Source of the DNA: Lutibaculum sp963816555
Lineage (GTDB): Bacteria; Pseudomonadota; Alphaproteobacteria; Rhizobiales; Tepidamorphaceae
Assembly (NCBI GenBank): GCA_963816555.1
Contig: CAWFLD010000007.1
Span: 62,001-126,000, forward strand
Direction: 5' to 3'
DNA length: 64,000 nt
Shown here: piece after piece, positions 43,545-52,221 of the stretch
Layout: every line of letters starts with the position of its first letter
How positions within the stretch are numbered: position 1 is the first letter of the stretch
Program-made: the position numbers and the translations under genes
The notes under the pieces: model-generated
Database searches by the model: none
What the model was told of the DNA's origin: nothing
The model's input: only the letters and a program-made list of their open reading frames with translations

Positions 43545-44702
43545 CACGGTGGCCGCGGGCGCGCGGGCCGCCGCGAGGTCGAGGATCCGGCGCACGCTCT
43601 CCCCGGCACCGCCGAGATCGACGCCGCGCGGGCCCGCCGGCAGGGCCAGCGCCGCGTCGACCGCCCCGGCCAGCCGCTCCGGCGTCAGGTCGAGCTCCGG
43701 CACGACCACGGCCCCGCCGCGCTCGGCGAGCGGCGTCACGCGCTGCGTCTGCTCGGTGCCGCCGGCCCGCGCGAAGGGCACGAAGACGGCGGGACAGCCG
43801 GCCGCCAGCACGTCGGCGAGCGTGTTGTAGCCGCCCTGGCTGATCGACAGCCGGGCCCTCCGCACGAGGTTCGGGAAGTCCGGCCGCGCCCGCTCGACCA
43901 CGACGCCGGTGTCGGCCTCGCTGGCGAGCCGGCTCAGCAGCATGTCGTCCATGTCGTGGCCGACGAGGACCCGCCAGACGAGATCGCGCGCCGCCGACAG
44001 CTCGCGCGCCTGGACGGCCCGCATCAGAAGCAGGTCGCCCACCGCGCCGCCGCCGCAGGAGACGATCACCTCGTCGCGGCCTTCGCCGGCCGGCGGCTCG
44101 GGCGCCTCCTCGACGGCATGCAGGTAGCCCGTGTAGCGGACGAGGTCGGCGATCTCGTCCACCGCGCCGAAGCTCGCCTCGAGCGGCAGGTAGTCGGGGT
44201 CGCCGTTGACGAGGACGAGGTCGTAGTCGCGGCGCAGGCGCTCGGCCACGCCGCGCTCGGCCGCCGCGTCGCCCTCGCGGGCCACGACGTCGCGCAGCAG
44301 GCAGACGATCGCCGGCGCGGCCTCGGCCTCGCGGGCGGCGGCCAGGAGCCCGTCGAGCTCCCGGTCGAAGAAGCGCGAGCCGAAGGGCCACGTCTCGGTG
44401 ATCAGGATGTCGGGCCGGAAATCCTCGTGGATCTGCTGGAGACGCGCCGCCCGGCGGGCGAGCCAGCGCTCGTCGATCTGCGTGCCGCGGTCGTCGACCA
44501 CGGAGGAGACGGAGGCGTTGCGGGCGCGGGCGAAGGGCAGCTCGAAGATCTCGTAGGCGCCGTCGCGCGCGAAGGGCGGCAGCCGGTTGCCGGTGACCAG
44601 CGCCGTCTCGACGCCTTCCTCGCTCAAGGCAGCCGCCAGCGCGGCGGCGCGCACCGCGGGCCCGCTGCCAAGAAGATGCTGTACGTAGATCATCGCCCTC
44701 AT
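43542..44702 (-). CDS. Glycosyltransferase, GT-B fold (UDP-glycosyltransferase/MurG-like)
   Basis: A 386-residue protein with N-terminal 'YVQHLLGSGPAVRAAALAAALSEEGVETALVTG', C-terminal 'VIVSCGGGAVGDLLLMRAVQA' and 'LSISQGGYNTLADVLAAGCPAVFVPFARAGGTEQTQRVTPLAERGGAVVV', the UDP-sugar-binding signature of family 28 enzymes. The donor/acceptor pair is unknown. Its 3' end lies in the promoter region of the FAD-DUF1365-CFA operon (overlap of a few bases with the -35). Confidence 0.85.
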   Translation of the reverse strand: MRAMIYVQHLLGSGPAVRAAALAAALSEEGVETALVTGNRLPPFARDGAYEIFELPFARARNASVSSVVDDRGTQIDERWLARRAARLQQIHEDFRPDILITETWPFGSRFFDRELDGLLAAAREAEAAPAIVCLLRDVVAREGDAAAERGVAERLRRDYDLVLVNGDPDYLPLEASFGAVDEIADLVRYTGYLHAVEEAPEPPAGEGRDEVIVSCGGGAVGDLLLMRAVQARELSAARDLVWRVLVGHDMDDMLLSRLASEADTGVVVERARPDFPNLVRRARLSISQGGYNTLADVLAAGCPAVFVPFARAGGTEQTQRVTPLAERGGAVVVPELDLTPERLAGAVDAALALPAGPRGVDLGGAGESVRRILDLAAARAPAATV

Positions 44703-44938
44703 GGCGACGATTGATCCCTATACTGCTGCGCGCGTCCAGATGCGGCCGGACGGAACCTTGGAGCTGCGGCGGATCGGCAACGCTCCGGCGTGCCTCCGCC
44801 ACATGGCGTGACGGCGCTCCGGTACGCATCGGGACCGACGGCGGCGACCGGCGCAACGGGTCGCACCCCGCCGCTGTGGCCCTGCCGCGCGCCGACTCGC
44901 ATAGAGTGGGCGCTCCCCCGGTTCGCAGGAAGATCCCG

Positions 44939-45294
44939 ATGCGGTTGCTCATCTTCGGCTTCGCCGTCGCGGCCCATGCCGCGCCTTTGCCGCGCTCTCC
45001 GCCGCGCCCGCGCTCGCGGCCGGCTCCGACCGTCCAGGCGACCCCGCCGAGGGGCGCAGGATCGCCGAACGCCTCTGCGCGCCGTGCCACGCGGTCGGCG
45101 AGACCGGCGACAGCCCCAACCCGCAGTCGCCGCCCTTCCGCGAGGTGGTGAAGCGCTACCCGGTCGACGACCTGCAGGAGGCGCTGGCCGAGGGCATCAT
45201 GGTCGGCCACGACGCCGAGATGCCGCAGTTCGAGCTCGATCCCGAGGAGATCGACGACCTTCTCGCCTATCTCGACGGGCTGGGCGGAAAATGA
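44939..45294 (+). pseudogene. Small c-type cytochrome, one frameshift in the signal peptide
   Basis: The ATG at 44939 (AGGAAG upstream) opens a signal peptide 'RLLIFGFAVAAHAAP'. One missing base near 44990 moves the frame to the mature protein, which begins 'GSDRPGDPAEGRRIAERLCAPCHAVGETGDSPNP' with a single haem motif C-A-P-C-H, then 'PFREVVKRYPVDDLQEALAEGIMVGHDAEMPQFELDPEEIDDLLAYLDGLGGK' (Met axial ligand in 'AEMPQF'). Periplasmic electron carrier of about 119 residues. Its stop codon overlaps the next start. Confidence 0.78.
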
Positions 45295-45775
45295 GGGCGG
45301 CCGCCGCCGCCGCCTCGCGCCGATCGACGGCCGGCAGTCGGAGACCGCGCTCCTCGTGCAGCGCGGCGTCGGGCGGCTGCTGCACGGGCTCGGCATGGCG
45401 GTGCTGACGGAGATGCCGCTCGCCTCGGGCCGGCGCGCCGACATCGTGGCGCTCGGGGCGGATGCCTCGGTGTGGATCGTCGAGATCAAGTCCTGCGTCG
45501 CCGACTACCGCTCGGACCGCAAGTGGCCGGACTACCGGCGCCACTGCGACCGGCTGTTCTTCGCCTGCACGACGGAGGTGCCGCAGGAGATCTTCCCGGA
45601 GGACGCGGGCCTCATCCTGGCCGACGCCTACGGCGCCGGCATCGTCCGCGAGGCGCCCGAGCACCGGCTCGCGCCGGCGACGCGGCGGGCCGTGACGCTG
45701 CGCTTCGGCCGCATGGCGGCGAGCCGGCTGCACGGCCTGTGCGACCCCGGCGCCGGCCTCGGCGAGATCGCCTGA
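45291..45775 (+). CDS. mmcB: MmcB family DNA repair protein (start uncertain)
   Basis: The conserved body reads from 'PIDGRQSETALLVQRGVGRLLHGLGMAVLTEMPLASGRRADIVALGADASVWIVEIKSCVADYRSDRKWPDYRRHCDRLFFACTTEVPQEIFPEDAGLILAD' to 45775; the D...(E-x-K) core (ADIVALG...VEIKS) is the PD-(D/E)XK nuclease-like fold of MmcB, linked in Caulobacter to repair of mitomycin damage. The ATG at 45291 overlaps the cytochrome stop but lies one frame off, with GCC repeats between; a one-base deletion there or a GTG at 45356 would be the alternatives. Confidence 0.75.
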
Positions 45776-45797
45776 GCGACGCGCCTGACCGACTTCC

Positions 45798-46358
45798 CTA
45801 CTTGGGCGCGCGCTTGGCGAGGATGCGCTGCAGCGTCCTGCGGTGCATGTTGAGGCGGCGCGCCGTCTCGGACACGTTGCGGCCGCACAGCTCGTAGACC
45901 CGCTGGATGTGCTCCCAGCGCACGCGGTCGGCCGACATCGGGTTCTCCGGCGCCTCGGGCCGCCCGTCGGGGCCGGAGAACAGCGCGCTGAGGATCTCGT
46001 CGGCGTCGGCGGGCTTGGCGAGATAGTCGACCGCGCCGAGCTTCACGGCGCTGACCGCCGTGGTGATGTTGCCGTAGCCGGTCAGGATGATCGCCCGGAC
46101 GTCCGGCCGCTTCTCCTTGAGCTCGCGCAGCACGTCGAGGCCGCTGCCGTCCTCGAGGCGCATGTCGACCACGGCGAAGGCGGGCGGGGCGGCCGCCACG
46201 GCGGCGGCGCCCTCGGCGGCCGTCTCCGCCTCGATCACATCGAAACCGCGCTTCTCCATCGCCCGGGCGAGGCGGCTGCGAAAGGGCCGGTCGTCGTCCA
46301 GTATCAGGAGCGAGCGGTCGTCGAGAGACTTGATCTCGTCTTCGTAGCTCTCGGTCAT
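45798..46358 (-). CDS. regA: Response regulator of the ActR/RegA/PrrA type
   Basis: About 186 residues: receiver domain 'LLILDDDRPFRSRLARAMEKRGFDVIEAETAAEG', phospho-acceptor Asp in 'FAVVDMRLEDGSG', 'ILTGYGNITTAVSAVKLGAVDYLAKPADADE' (Thr and Lys of the receiver), then a Pro-rich linker and a Fis-type HTH 'RVYELCGRNVSETARRLNMHRRTLQRILAKR'. This arrangement is that of the global redox regulator. The start at 46358 is preferred over 46367. The sensor kinase gene is 56 bases upstream. Confidence 0.92.
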   Translation of the reverse strand: MTESYEDEIKSLDDRSLLILDDDRPFRSRLARAMEKRGFDVIEAETAAEGAAAVAAAPPAFAVVDMRLEDGSGLDVLRELKEKRPDVRAIILTGYGNITTAVSAVKLGAVDYLAKPADADEILSALFSGPDGRPEAPENPMSADRVRWEHIQRVYELCGRNVSETARRLNMHRRTLQRILAKRAPK

Positions 46359-46414
46359 CGACTGCATGCCACCGCTATACCTCCGTCGCGGCGCCGCCTG
46401 TGCGGCGCCGTCGC

Positions 46415-47740
46415 CTAAAGCACCCCCAACAGGGAGCCTGTATAGGCCTGTGTCTGTCCTCCTTCAAACACCGCGCGCCGCCAAGTCAAGGAAATGCGTG
46501 CGCCGCCGCCGGGCCCGTTGGCCACGGAGACCTGCGCGCCGGTGCGCTGCAGGAACGTCTTGGCGATGAACAGGCCGAGGCCGAGCCCGCTTTCGAGCGC
46601 GTCGCCGCGCCGCCGCCGCGTCGTGACATAGGGCTCGCCCGCCTTGCCCAGCACGTCCGGCGAGAAGCCCGGCCCGTCGTCGGCGATCTCGATGCGCACC
46701 TCCGAGCGGCTCCAGGTCGCCGTCAGCACGACCTCGTGCCGGGCGAAGTCGGCGGCGTTCTCGACGAGATTGCCGAGGCCGTAGAGCATGGCGGGGTTGC
46801 GGGGGCAGCTCGGCTCCGGCGCCTCGCCGTCGAGCCGGATCGCGATCGCCGTCATCGCCCGGTGCGGGTCGGCGACCTCGTCGAGCAGCTCGTGCAGGCC
46901 GAGCCGGGCGAGCGGGCCTTCCGGCATCGAGCCGAGGGAGCCGAGCTCCTTGAGGATGCCGCGGCAGCGCTCGACCTGCTCGCGCAGGAGCTTCACGTCC
47001 TCCGCCTGCGGGCTGTCGTCGGGCAGGTCGCGCTGCAGCTCGCGCGAGACGAGCGCGATCGTCGCCAGCGGCGTGCCGAGCTCGTGCGCGGCGGCGGCGG
47101 CGAGGCCGTCGAGGGCGGAGAGATGCTGCTCGCGCGCCAGCACGAGCTCGACGGCCGCCAGCGCATCCACCGTCTGCCGGCTCTCCGCGGCGACGCGGAA
47201 CACGTAGGTGATCATGAAGGCGATGCCGCAGGCATGCGCCAGCCAGATGCCGCCGATATAGAGCGCCGGCAGCGGCGGCGCGTCGCTTCCGGCCCACGGC
47301 AGCGGCAGGTGGAAGAAGGCGATCACCGACGAGACCGCCAGGGCGAAAATGCCGAGGAAGACGGTGTTGGCGAGCGGCAGCGCGCCGGCGGAGACGACGA
47401 CCGGCACGAGGAAGAGCAGCGAGAACGGGTTGACGAGCCCGCCGGTCAGGCCGAGCAGCACGCCGAGCTGCGCCACGTCGTAGGCGAGCTGCGTGGTGGC
47501 GAGCCCCGGCGACAGCTCCTCGCCGGCGGCGTAGCGGATGCGCAGGAAGATGTTGAGCCACGCCGACAGCGCGATCGGCACGAAGCACAGGCCGAGCAGG
47601 AGCTCGTAGCCGAGGACGCCGTAGACGAACAGGATCGCCGCGGACTGCCCCAGCACGGCGATCCAGCGCAGGCGCACCAGCGTGCGCAGCCTGAGCCGCG
47701 CGGAGCCGAGAACGAAGTCTTCCGGCAGTTCCCTCTCCAT
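46415..47740 (-). CDS. regB: Redox sensor histidine kinase ActS/RegB/PrrB
   Basis: About 441 residues with six hydrophobic helices. The quinone-binding loop 'LTGGLVNPFSLLFLVPVVVSAGALPLANT' and the H-box 'LAAAAAHELGTPLATIALVSRELQRDLP' are RegB hallmarks; the redox-active Cys lies in 'EQVERCRGILKELGSL'. ATP-binding motifs: 'GLGNLVENAADFARHEV' (N), 'IEIADDGPGFSPDVL' (G1), 'GLGLGLFIAKTFLQRTGAQ' (G2). It responds to the redox state of the quinone pool and phosphorylates RegA. Start at 47740 preferred; 47788 is possible. Confidence 0.92.
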   Translation of the reverse strand: MERELPEDFVLGSARLRLRTLVRLRWIAVLGQSAAILFVYGVLGYELLLGLCFVPIALSAWLNIFLRIRYAAGEELSPGLATTQLAYDVAQLGVLLGLTGGLVNPFSLLFLVPVVVSAGALPLANTVFLGIFALAVSSVIAFFHLPLPWAGSDAPPLPALYIGGIWLAHACGIAFMITYVFRVAAESRQTVDALAAVELVLAREQHLSALDGLAAAAAHELGTPLATIALVSRELQRDLPDDSPQAEDVKLLREQVERCRGILKELGSLGSMPEGPLARLGLHELLDEVADPHRAMTAIAIRLDGEAPEPSCPRNPAMLYGLGNLVENAADFARHEVVLTATWSRSEVRIEIADDGPGFSPDVLGKAGEPYVTTRRRRGDALESGLGLGLFIAKTFLQRTGAQVSVANGPGGGARISLTWRRAVFEGGQTQAYTGSLLGVL

Positions 47741-47925
47741 CGGGCCCGCTTCCCTGCCTCCGTCTTCGGGGGTGTGAAAGCCAATCATCCGGGTCCGCCT
47801 GATTCGCTCCCGCGGGCGCCGCAGTCAATGGCGAAAGGTCGCGGCGGAGCGCCGCCGGACCGCGGCGAGGCGCCTTGCGCCCGAAGCCGCGCCGAAACCT
47901 TCGGGCCGCACTCCCCGTTTCCCAA

Positions 47926-47952
47926 GCGTCCGCCAGCCTTGCCGGCGGACGC
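47926..47952. repeat. Inverted repeat upstream of the small membrane protein
   Basis: Perfect 9-bp arms GCGTCCGCC / GGCGGACGC with a 9-base loop, 21 bases before the ATG at 47974. There is no T-run. It may be a 5' UTR hairpin or operator; the evidence is only the symmetry. Confidence 0.4.
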
Positions 47953-47973
47953 AGAAAAGAAAGGAAAAGACCG

Positions 47974-48135
47974 ATGTTCGTCAGTCAAACTCTCTGGGCC
48001 GTCATCGGAATCGCGGTGATCGTACTGGGAATCGTGATGGCCTACGGCATGATGCGCACCCGGCGCCGCTCGCCCGAGCTGGACAGCCGCAGCGACGAGG
48101 CGACGCGGCAGATCTATCGCGAGGAGCGCCACTGA
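47974..48135 (+). CDS. Small single-span membrane protein
   Basis: A 53-residue protein with AAAGGAAAAG before the ATG: one membrane helix ('LWAVIGIAVIVLGIVMAYGMM') followed by a basic stretch (RTRRR) and a charged tail ending '...IYREERH'. This is the topology of small inner-membrane accessory proteins. No family is recognised. Confidence 0.65.
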   Translation: MFVSQTLWAVIGIAVIVLGIVMAYGMMRTRRRSPELDSRSDEATRQIYREERH

Positions 48136-48258
48136 GCGCCCTGCCGTCCGATTGCGCCGGCTGCCTTGTTTTTTCGCAGTCGCGCGCCTAGCCTTGTGCG
48201 CTGCGTCATCGGCTGCGCCTCCGCGCGAGCCTGACCTGCCAGAACCGGAGGGCAGCGC

Positions 48259-49873
48259 ATGGTGGATTTCACCTCCCCGTATCATTGGTACGAGTTCACG
48301 CACGCCGCACTGAGCCCGGCGCGGGTGATGGCGGACGCGACGAGGCTCTACTACAAGAACCCGTTGAACCCGCTGTCGCAGACCGCGTTCGGCAAGAGCA
48401 TGGCCGCCTCGCTCGAAGTGTTCGAGCGCGTGACGCGCCGCTACGGCAAGCCCGAGTTCGGGCTGGCGACGACGCTGGACGGCGGCGAGCGCGTCAAGGT
48501 GATCGAGGAGGTCGTCTGGGAGCGGCCGTTCTGCAGCCTCGTGCACTTCCGCAAGGCCCTCTCGCCCGGCCGCAGGCCCGGCCCGAAGGTCGTGCTCGTG
48601 GCGCCGATGTCCGGCCACTACGCGACGCTGCTGCGCGGCACGGTCGAGGCCTTCCTGCCCGACCACGACGTCTACATCACCGACTGGACCGACGCCCGCA
48701 TGGTGCCCTACGCCGAGGGCCGGTTCGACCTCGACGACTACATCGACTACGTCACCAACATCTTCCACTATCTCGGCGGCGACTGCCACGTCGTCGCCGT
48801 GTGCCAGCCGTCGGTGCCGGTGCTGGCGGCGGTGGCGCTGATGGAAGAGCGCGGCGACCCCTACGTGCCGCACACCATGACGCTGATGGGCGGCCCGATC
48901 GACACGCGCGCCAACCCGACCGCCGTGAACGAGCTCGCCGAGAGCCACGACCTCGACTGGTTCCGCCGCAACGTCGTGATGCAGGTGCCCTTCCCGCATC
49001 CCGGCATGATGCGCGACGTCTATCCGGGCTTCCTGCAGCTGTCGGGCTTCATGAGCATGAACCTCGACCGCCACATCACCGCCCACCGCGACCTGTTCCG
49101 CCATCTCGTCGACGGCGACGGCGATTCCGCGGAGAAGCACCGCGACTTCTACGACGAGTATCTCGCCGTGATGGACCTGACGGCGGAGTTCTACCTGCAG
49201 ACCGTCGAGACGGTGTTCATCGAGCACTCGCTGCCCAAGGGCGAGATGACGCATCGCGGCCACCTCGTCGACTGCTCGAAGATCCGCAACGTCGCGCTGC
49301 TGACCGTCGAGGGCGAGCGCGACGACATCTCCGGGCTCGGCCAGACCAGGGCGGCGCACCGCCTGTGCAGCAATCTCTCCGACGAGATGAAGATGCACTA
49401 CATGCAGCCGAAGGTCGGCCACTACGGCGTCTTCAACGGCTCGCGCTTCCGCTCCGAGATCCTGCCGCGCATCGCCGACTTCATGCGCTCGCACCAGGCG
49501 ATGGCGCAGAACGCCGCGCGGCCGAAGGCGCCGAAGACCGAGGCGACGATCCCCGAGGCGACGATCCCGGAAGCGGAGGCGAAGGCCCCGGCACCCGCCG
49601 CAGCCGGCGCCGGCCGCCGCGGCCCGGCACGCCAAGCGCGGCGTCATCCTCGACGCGCCGCACGGCGAGCCGGACGACCTGACCCGGATCAAGGGCGTGG
49701 GGCCGAAGGTCGCGACCCGCCTCAACGACCTCGGCATCTATCACTTCTGGCAGATCGCCGAGCTCGACGCCGAGACGACGAAGGCGATCGAGAAGAGCCT
49801 CGGCTTCGCCGGCAAGATCGGCCGGGAGAAGTGGGTGGCGCAGGCGAAGGGGCTGGCCGAGCCGGTCGAGTGA
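48259..49873 (+). pseudogene. phaZ: Intracellular polyhydroxyalkanoate depolymerase with a C-terminal helix-hairpin-helix domain, one frameshift
   Basis: The first ~430 residues are an intracellular PhaZ: 'YEFTHAALSPARVMADATRLYYKNPLNPLSQTAFGKSMAASLEVFERVTRRYGKPEFGL', active-site Cys182 in 'VVAVCQPSVPVLAA', Asp/His triad regions 'VEGERDDISGLGQT' and 'VGHYGVFNGSRF'. After an Ala/Pro/Glu linker the frame breaks near 49606 (one extra base); the continuation is 'ARHAKRGVILDAPHGEPDDLTRIKGVGPKVATRLNDLGIYHFWQIAELDAETTKAIEKSLGFAGKIGREKWVAQAKGL', a helix-hairpin-helix domain like that found on several other alphaproteobacterial proteins. It degrades stored PHB. Length about 537 residues against ~410 for the plain enzyme. 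Confidence 0.85.
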
Positions 49874-49969
49874 TCGCCGTGCGGAGCCGCGGGAGATCTT
49901 GAAGGGCGCCGGGCGACCCCCCACTTCCCGGTAAGAAGAACGGAAGGCAAGACATTCTGGAGGCTCGCC

Positions 49970-50398
49970 TTGAAGCACAACTATCCGATCAAACCGGCGT
50001 GGACGCCGCTCAGCATCGCGCTGATGGTGCTCGGCTTCATCATCTTCTGGCCGCTGGGCCTGGCCATGCTCGCCTGGATCTGCTGGGGCGAGCAGATGGT
50101 CGACTGGTGGGAGAACAACCGGTCCGGTTTCAGGACCGGCTGCAGCCGCATGTCGCGGCCCTTCCAGCCGATGAGCTCCACCGGCAACGAGGCGTTCGAA
50201 GAGTATCGCCGCAACGAGCTCGAGCGGCTGCAGCGCGAGCGCAACCGCCTCGAGGACGAGGCGCGCGAGTTCGAGACGCACATGCGCGAGCTGCGCAAGG
50301 CCCGCGACCGCGAGGAGTTCGAGCGCTTCATGCGCGAGCGCCGCGAGCGGGGCACGCACGAGGCGCCGGACGGCAACAACGCCGCCCCCGCCTACTGA
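49970..50398 (+). CDS. DUF2852 family protein
   Basis: A 142-residue protein starting at TTG 49970. One or two membrane helices ('WTPLSIALMVLGFIIFWPLGLAMLAWICWG') are followed by a charged coiled-coil of alternating Arg and Glu ('FEEYRRNELERLQRERNRLEDEAREFETHMRELRKARDREEFERFMRERR'). This is the DUF2852 pattern, restricted to alphaproteobacteria; function is unknown. A terminator follows. Confidence 0.85.
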   Translation: MKHNYPIKPAWTPLSIALMVLGFIIFWPLGLAMLAWICWGEQMVDWWENNRSGFRTGCSRMSRPFQPMSSTGNEAFEEYRRNELERLQRERNRLEDEAREFETHMRELRKARDREEFERFMRERRERGTHEAPDGNNAAPAY

Positions 50399-50423
50399 AG
50401 GCGCGCGACGCGACCGTCACCTG

Positions 50424-50452
50424 AGGGGGCGCGGGTTCATCCCGCGCCCCTT
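50424..50452 (+). terminator. Rho-independent terminator
   Basis: A perfect 10-bp stem (GGGGCGCGGG / CCCGCGCCCC) with a 5-base loop, followed by TTTT, 26 bases after the DUF2852 stop. It separates that transcript from the YgjP-like gene. Confidence 0.88.
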
Positions 50453-50487
50453 TTGCGTGGGCGGCGCCGCGCCGCATAATGCCCGCC

Positions 50488-51267
50488 ATGGCCGAATCGC
50501 TCCTCCGCACCCGCCGCCCGCCCCTCGCCGCCGAAGAGGACGACGTCGAGATCGAGATCGGCGGCAAGCGCGTGCGCATCAGGCTGCGCCGCTCCGCGCG
50601 GGCGCGCCGCATCACGCTGTCCGTCCCCGCCGCGACCGGGGTGCCGCTCCTGACCGTGCCCCGCACGGCCAGCACCCGGCGCGCGCTCGAGTTCGCCGCA
50701 CGGCAGGGCGCCTTCCTCGACCGCGCCTTCCGGCGGCTCGGCGACCGCGTGCCGATCGCCGAGGGCGCCGTCGTGCCGGTGCGCGGGGTGCCGCACGTGC
50801 TGCGCCACGGCGGCCTGCGCGGCCACGTGCGGATCGAGCCCGCGGACGACATGCCGGCGCTGGTCATCCCCGGCGAGCGCCCGGCCCTGCCGCGCCGCAC
50901 GGTCGCCTGGCTGAAGGCGCAGGCCCGCGCCGACCTGACGAAGGCGGTCGAGACGCACTGCGCGGCGAGCGGCCTCGAGGCGCGGCGCGTGACGCTGCGC
51001 GATCCGCGCACGCGCTGGGGCTCGTGCTCGTCGCGCGGCGGCCTGTCCTTCTCCTGGCGGCTGATCATGGCGCCGCCGCACGTGCTGCACTATCTGGCGG
51101 CGCACGAGGTGGCGCATCTGCAGGAGATGAACCACGGCGCGGGCTTCTGGCGGCTGGTGAAGCGGCTCGATCCCGGCACGGACGCGGCCGAGGCCTGGCT
51201 CAAGGCGCACGGCCACACGCTGCACCGCTACGTCACCGAGGACAGGGGAGCGCAGGCCGATGACTGA
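50488..51267 (+). CDS. YgjP-like metallopeptidase (DUF45)
   Basis: About 259 residues. The zinc motif HEVAH is at residues 206-210 of this start ('YLAAHEVAHLQEMNHGAGFWRLVKRL', with a downstream His pair), preceded by 'DPRTRWGSCSSRGGLSFSWRLIMAPP', which is the conserved RWGSC segment of the YgjP/DUF45 peptidases. The N-terminus 'GKRVRIRLRRSARARRITLSVP' is a beta-rich domain. The start at 50488 is preferred over 50479. It overlaps slyX by 8 bases. Confidence 0.85.
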   Translation: MAESLLRTRRPPLAAEEDDVEIEIGGKRVRIRLRRSARARRITLSVPAATGVPLLTVPRTASTRRALEFAARQGAFLDRAFRRLGDRVPIAEGAVVPVRGVPHVLRHGGLRGHVRIEPADDMPALVIPGERPALPRRTVAWLKAQARADLTKAVETHCAASGLEARRVTLRDPRTRWGSCSSRGGLSFSWRLIMAPPHVLHYLAAHEVAHLQEMNHGAGFWRLVKRLDPGTDAAEAWLKAHGHTLHRYVTEDRGAQADD

Positions 51268-51481
51268 CGCGGAAGGGCTCGCCGGGCGCTGCGACGCGCT
51301 CGAGGAGACGATCGCCCATCACGAGCAGACGATCGAGGACCTGAACGGGGCGATCGCCGCGCAGTGGCGGGAAATCGAGGCGCTGAAGCGCCAGCTCATG
51401 CAGCTCGGCGAGCGGATCGACGACGTCGAGAGCACCTCCGGCGCGGGCGGCGTGCCGGTCAACCGGCCGCCGCACTACTGA
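51260..51481 (+). CDS. slyX: SlyX family protein
   Basis: A 73-residue coiled-coil protein ('LEETIAHHEQTIEDLNGAIAAQWREIEALKRQLMQLGERIDDVE') ending in the typical '...NRPPHY'. It overlaps the YgjP-like gene by 8 bases. SlyX is of unknown molecular function. Confidence 0.9.
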   Translation: MTDAEGLAGRCDALEETIAHHEQTIEDLNGAIAAQWREIEALKRQLMQLGERIDDVESTSGAGGVPVNRPPHY

Positions 51482-51491
51482 GGCGCCCCGC

Positions 51492-52076
51492 TCAGCCCGG
51501 GCAGGAGCGCAGCTGCTGGGCGTAGGTGTTGGCGATGTTGGCGAAGCGGCTCGCCGCCTTCTTCACGTGCGAGTTCGACCGCCAGCTGCCCTTGGCGTAG
51601 CCGCTCTGGCCGGAATAGTAGGCCAGATACAGGCTGTAGGGGTCGTTCAGCGGAATGCCGTTCGCGACGTGGCTCGTGTAGTGGTACCAGCCGATGAAGT
51701 CGATCGCGTCGGCGAAGGAGTTGCGCCGGGCGCTCCAGTTGCCCGTCTCGCGGCGGTAGCGGTCCCACGTGCCGTCCAGCGCCTGCGCGAAGCCGTAGGC
51801 GCTCGACGTCCGCTTCCACGGGATGAAGCCGAACAGCTTGGTGCGCGGCGGCCGCGCACGGGGGTCGAAGCCCGATTCCACGTACATCGTCGCCATGAGG
51901 ACCGGCACCGGCACGCCGTAGCGCCGCTCGGCGCGCTCGGCGGCGCCCCGCCAGCTGCTGAACAGGCCGTCGCGCTGGGCGAAGATCGCGCAGCTGTTGC
52001 CGATGTGGTCCGGTGCGGACGCGCAGCCGCCGAGCGGCAGGAGGGCAACGAGAGCAACGAGAAACAAGATACGCAT
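51492..52076 (-). CDS. Transglycosylase SLT domain lipoprotein
   Basis: A 194-residue lipoprotein (lipobox L-G-G-C at about residues 15-18: 'VALLPLGGCASAPD'). The SLT fold is visible: catalytic Glu in 'VLMATMYVESGFDPRA', then 'SSAYGFAQALDGTWDRYRRET' and 'DFIGWYHYTSHVANGIPLNDPYSLYLAYYSGQSGY', with an end 'NIANTYAQQLRSCPG'. It cleaves peptidoglycan glycan strands from the outer membrane side. Convergent with slyX. Confidence 0.88.
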   Translation of the reverse strand: MRILFLVALVALLPLGGCASAPDHIGNSCAIFAQRDGLFSSWRGAAERAERRYGVPVPVLMATMYVESGFDPRARPPRTKLFGFIPWKRTSSAYGFAQALDGTWDRYRRETGNWSARRNSFADAIDFIGWYHYTSHVANGIPLNDPYSLYLAYYSGQSGYAKGSWRSNSHVKKAASRFANIANTYAQQLRSCPG

Positions 52077-52221
52077 CGCTGAACCTCTCTTTGGGGAGAG
52101 TTTCTAGGCGATGAGTCTTAAGGAGCGGTTTTTAGCGGTCCCGCGAGGCCCCGGAGGCGGCGGCGCGGGCCGCCGCCATGTCCCCGATGGTGAACGCTTC
52201 GTTAAGCGCCGCGCCGGCGCG

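Noticed and set aside
44713..44718. A TGATCC sequence upstream of the cytochrome gene, as a further RpoE promoter
   Set aside because: The 18-bp downstream position reads CCAGAT, not TAA-like, and the site lies far from the start.
45298..45312. A GCC microsatellite at the start of the MmcB region
   Set aside because: Five GCC units only; short repeats of this type are expected in GC-rich Ala-coding sequence. It may mark the place of a lost base, as noted for mmcB.
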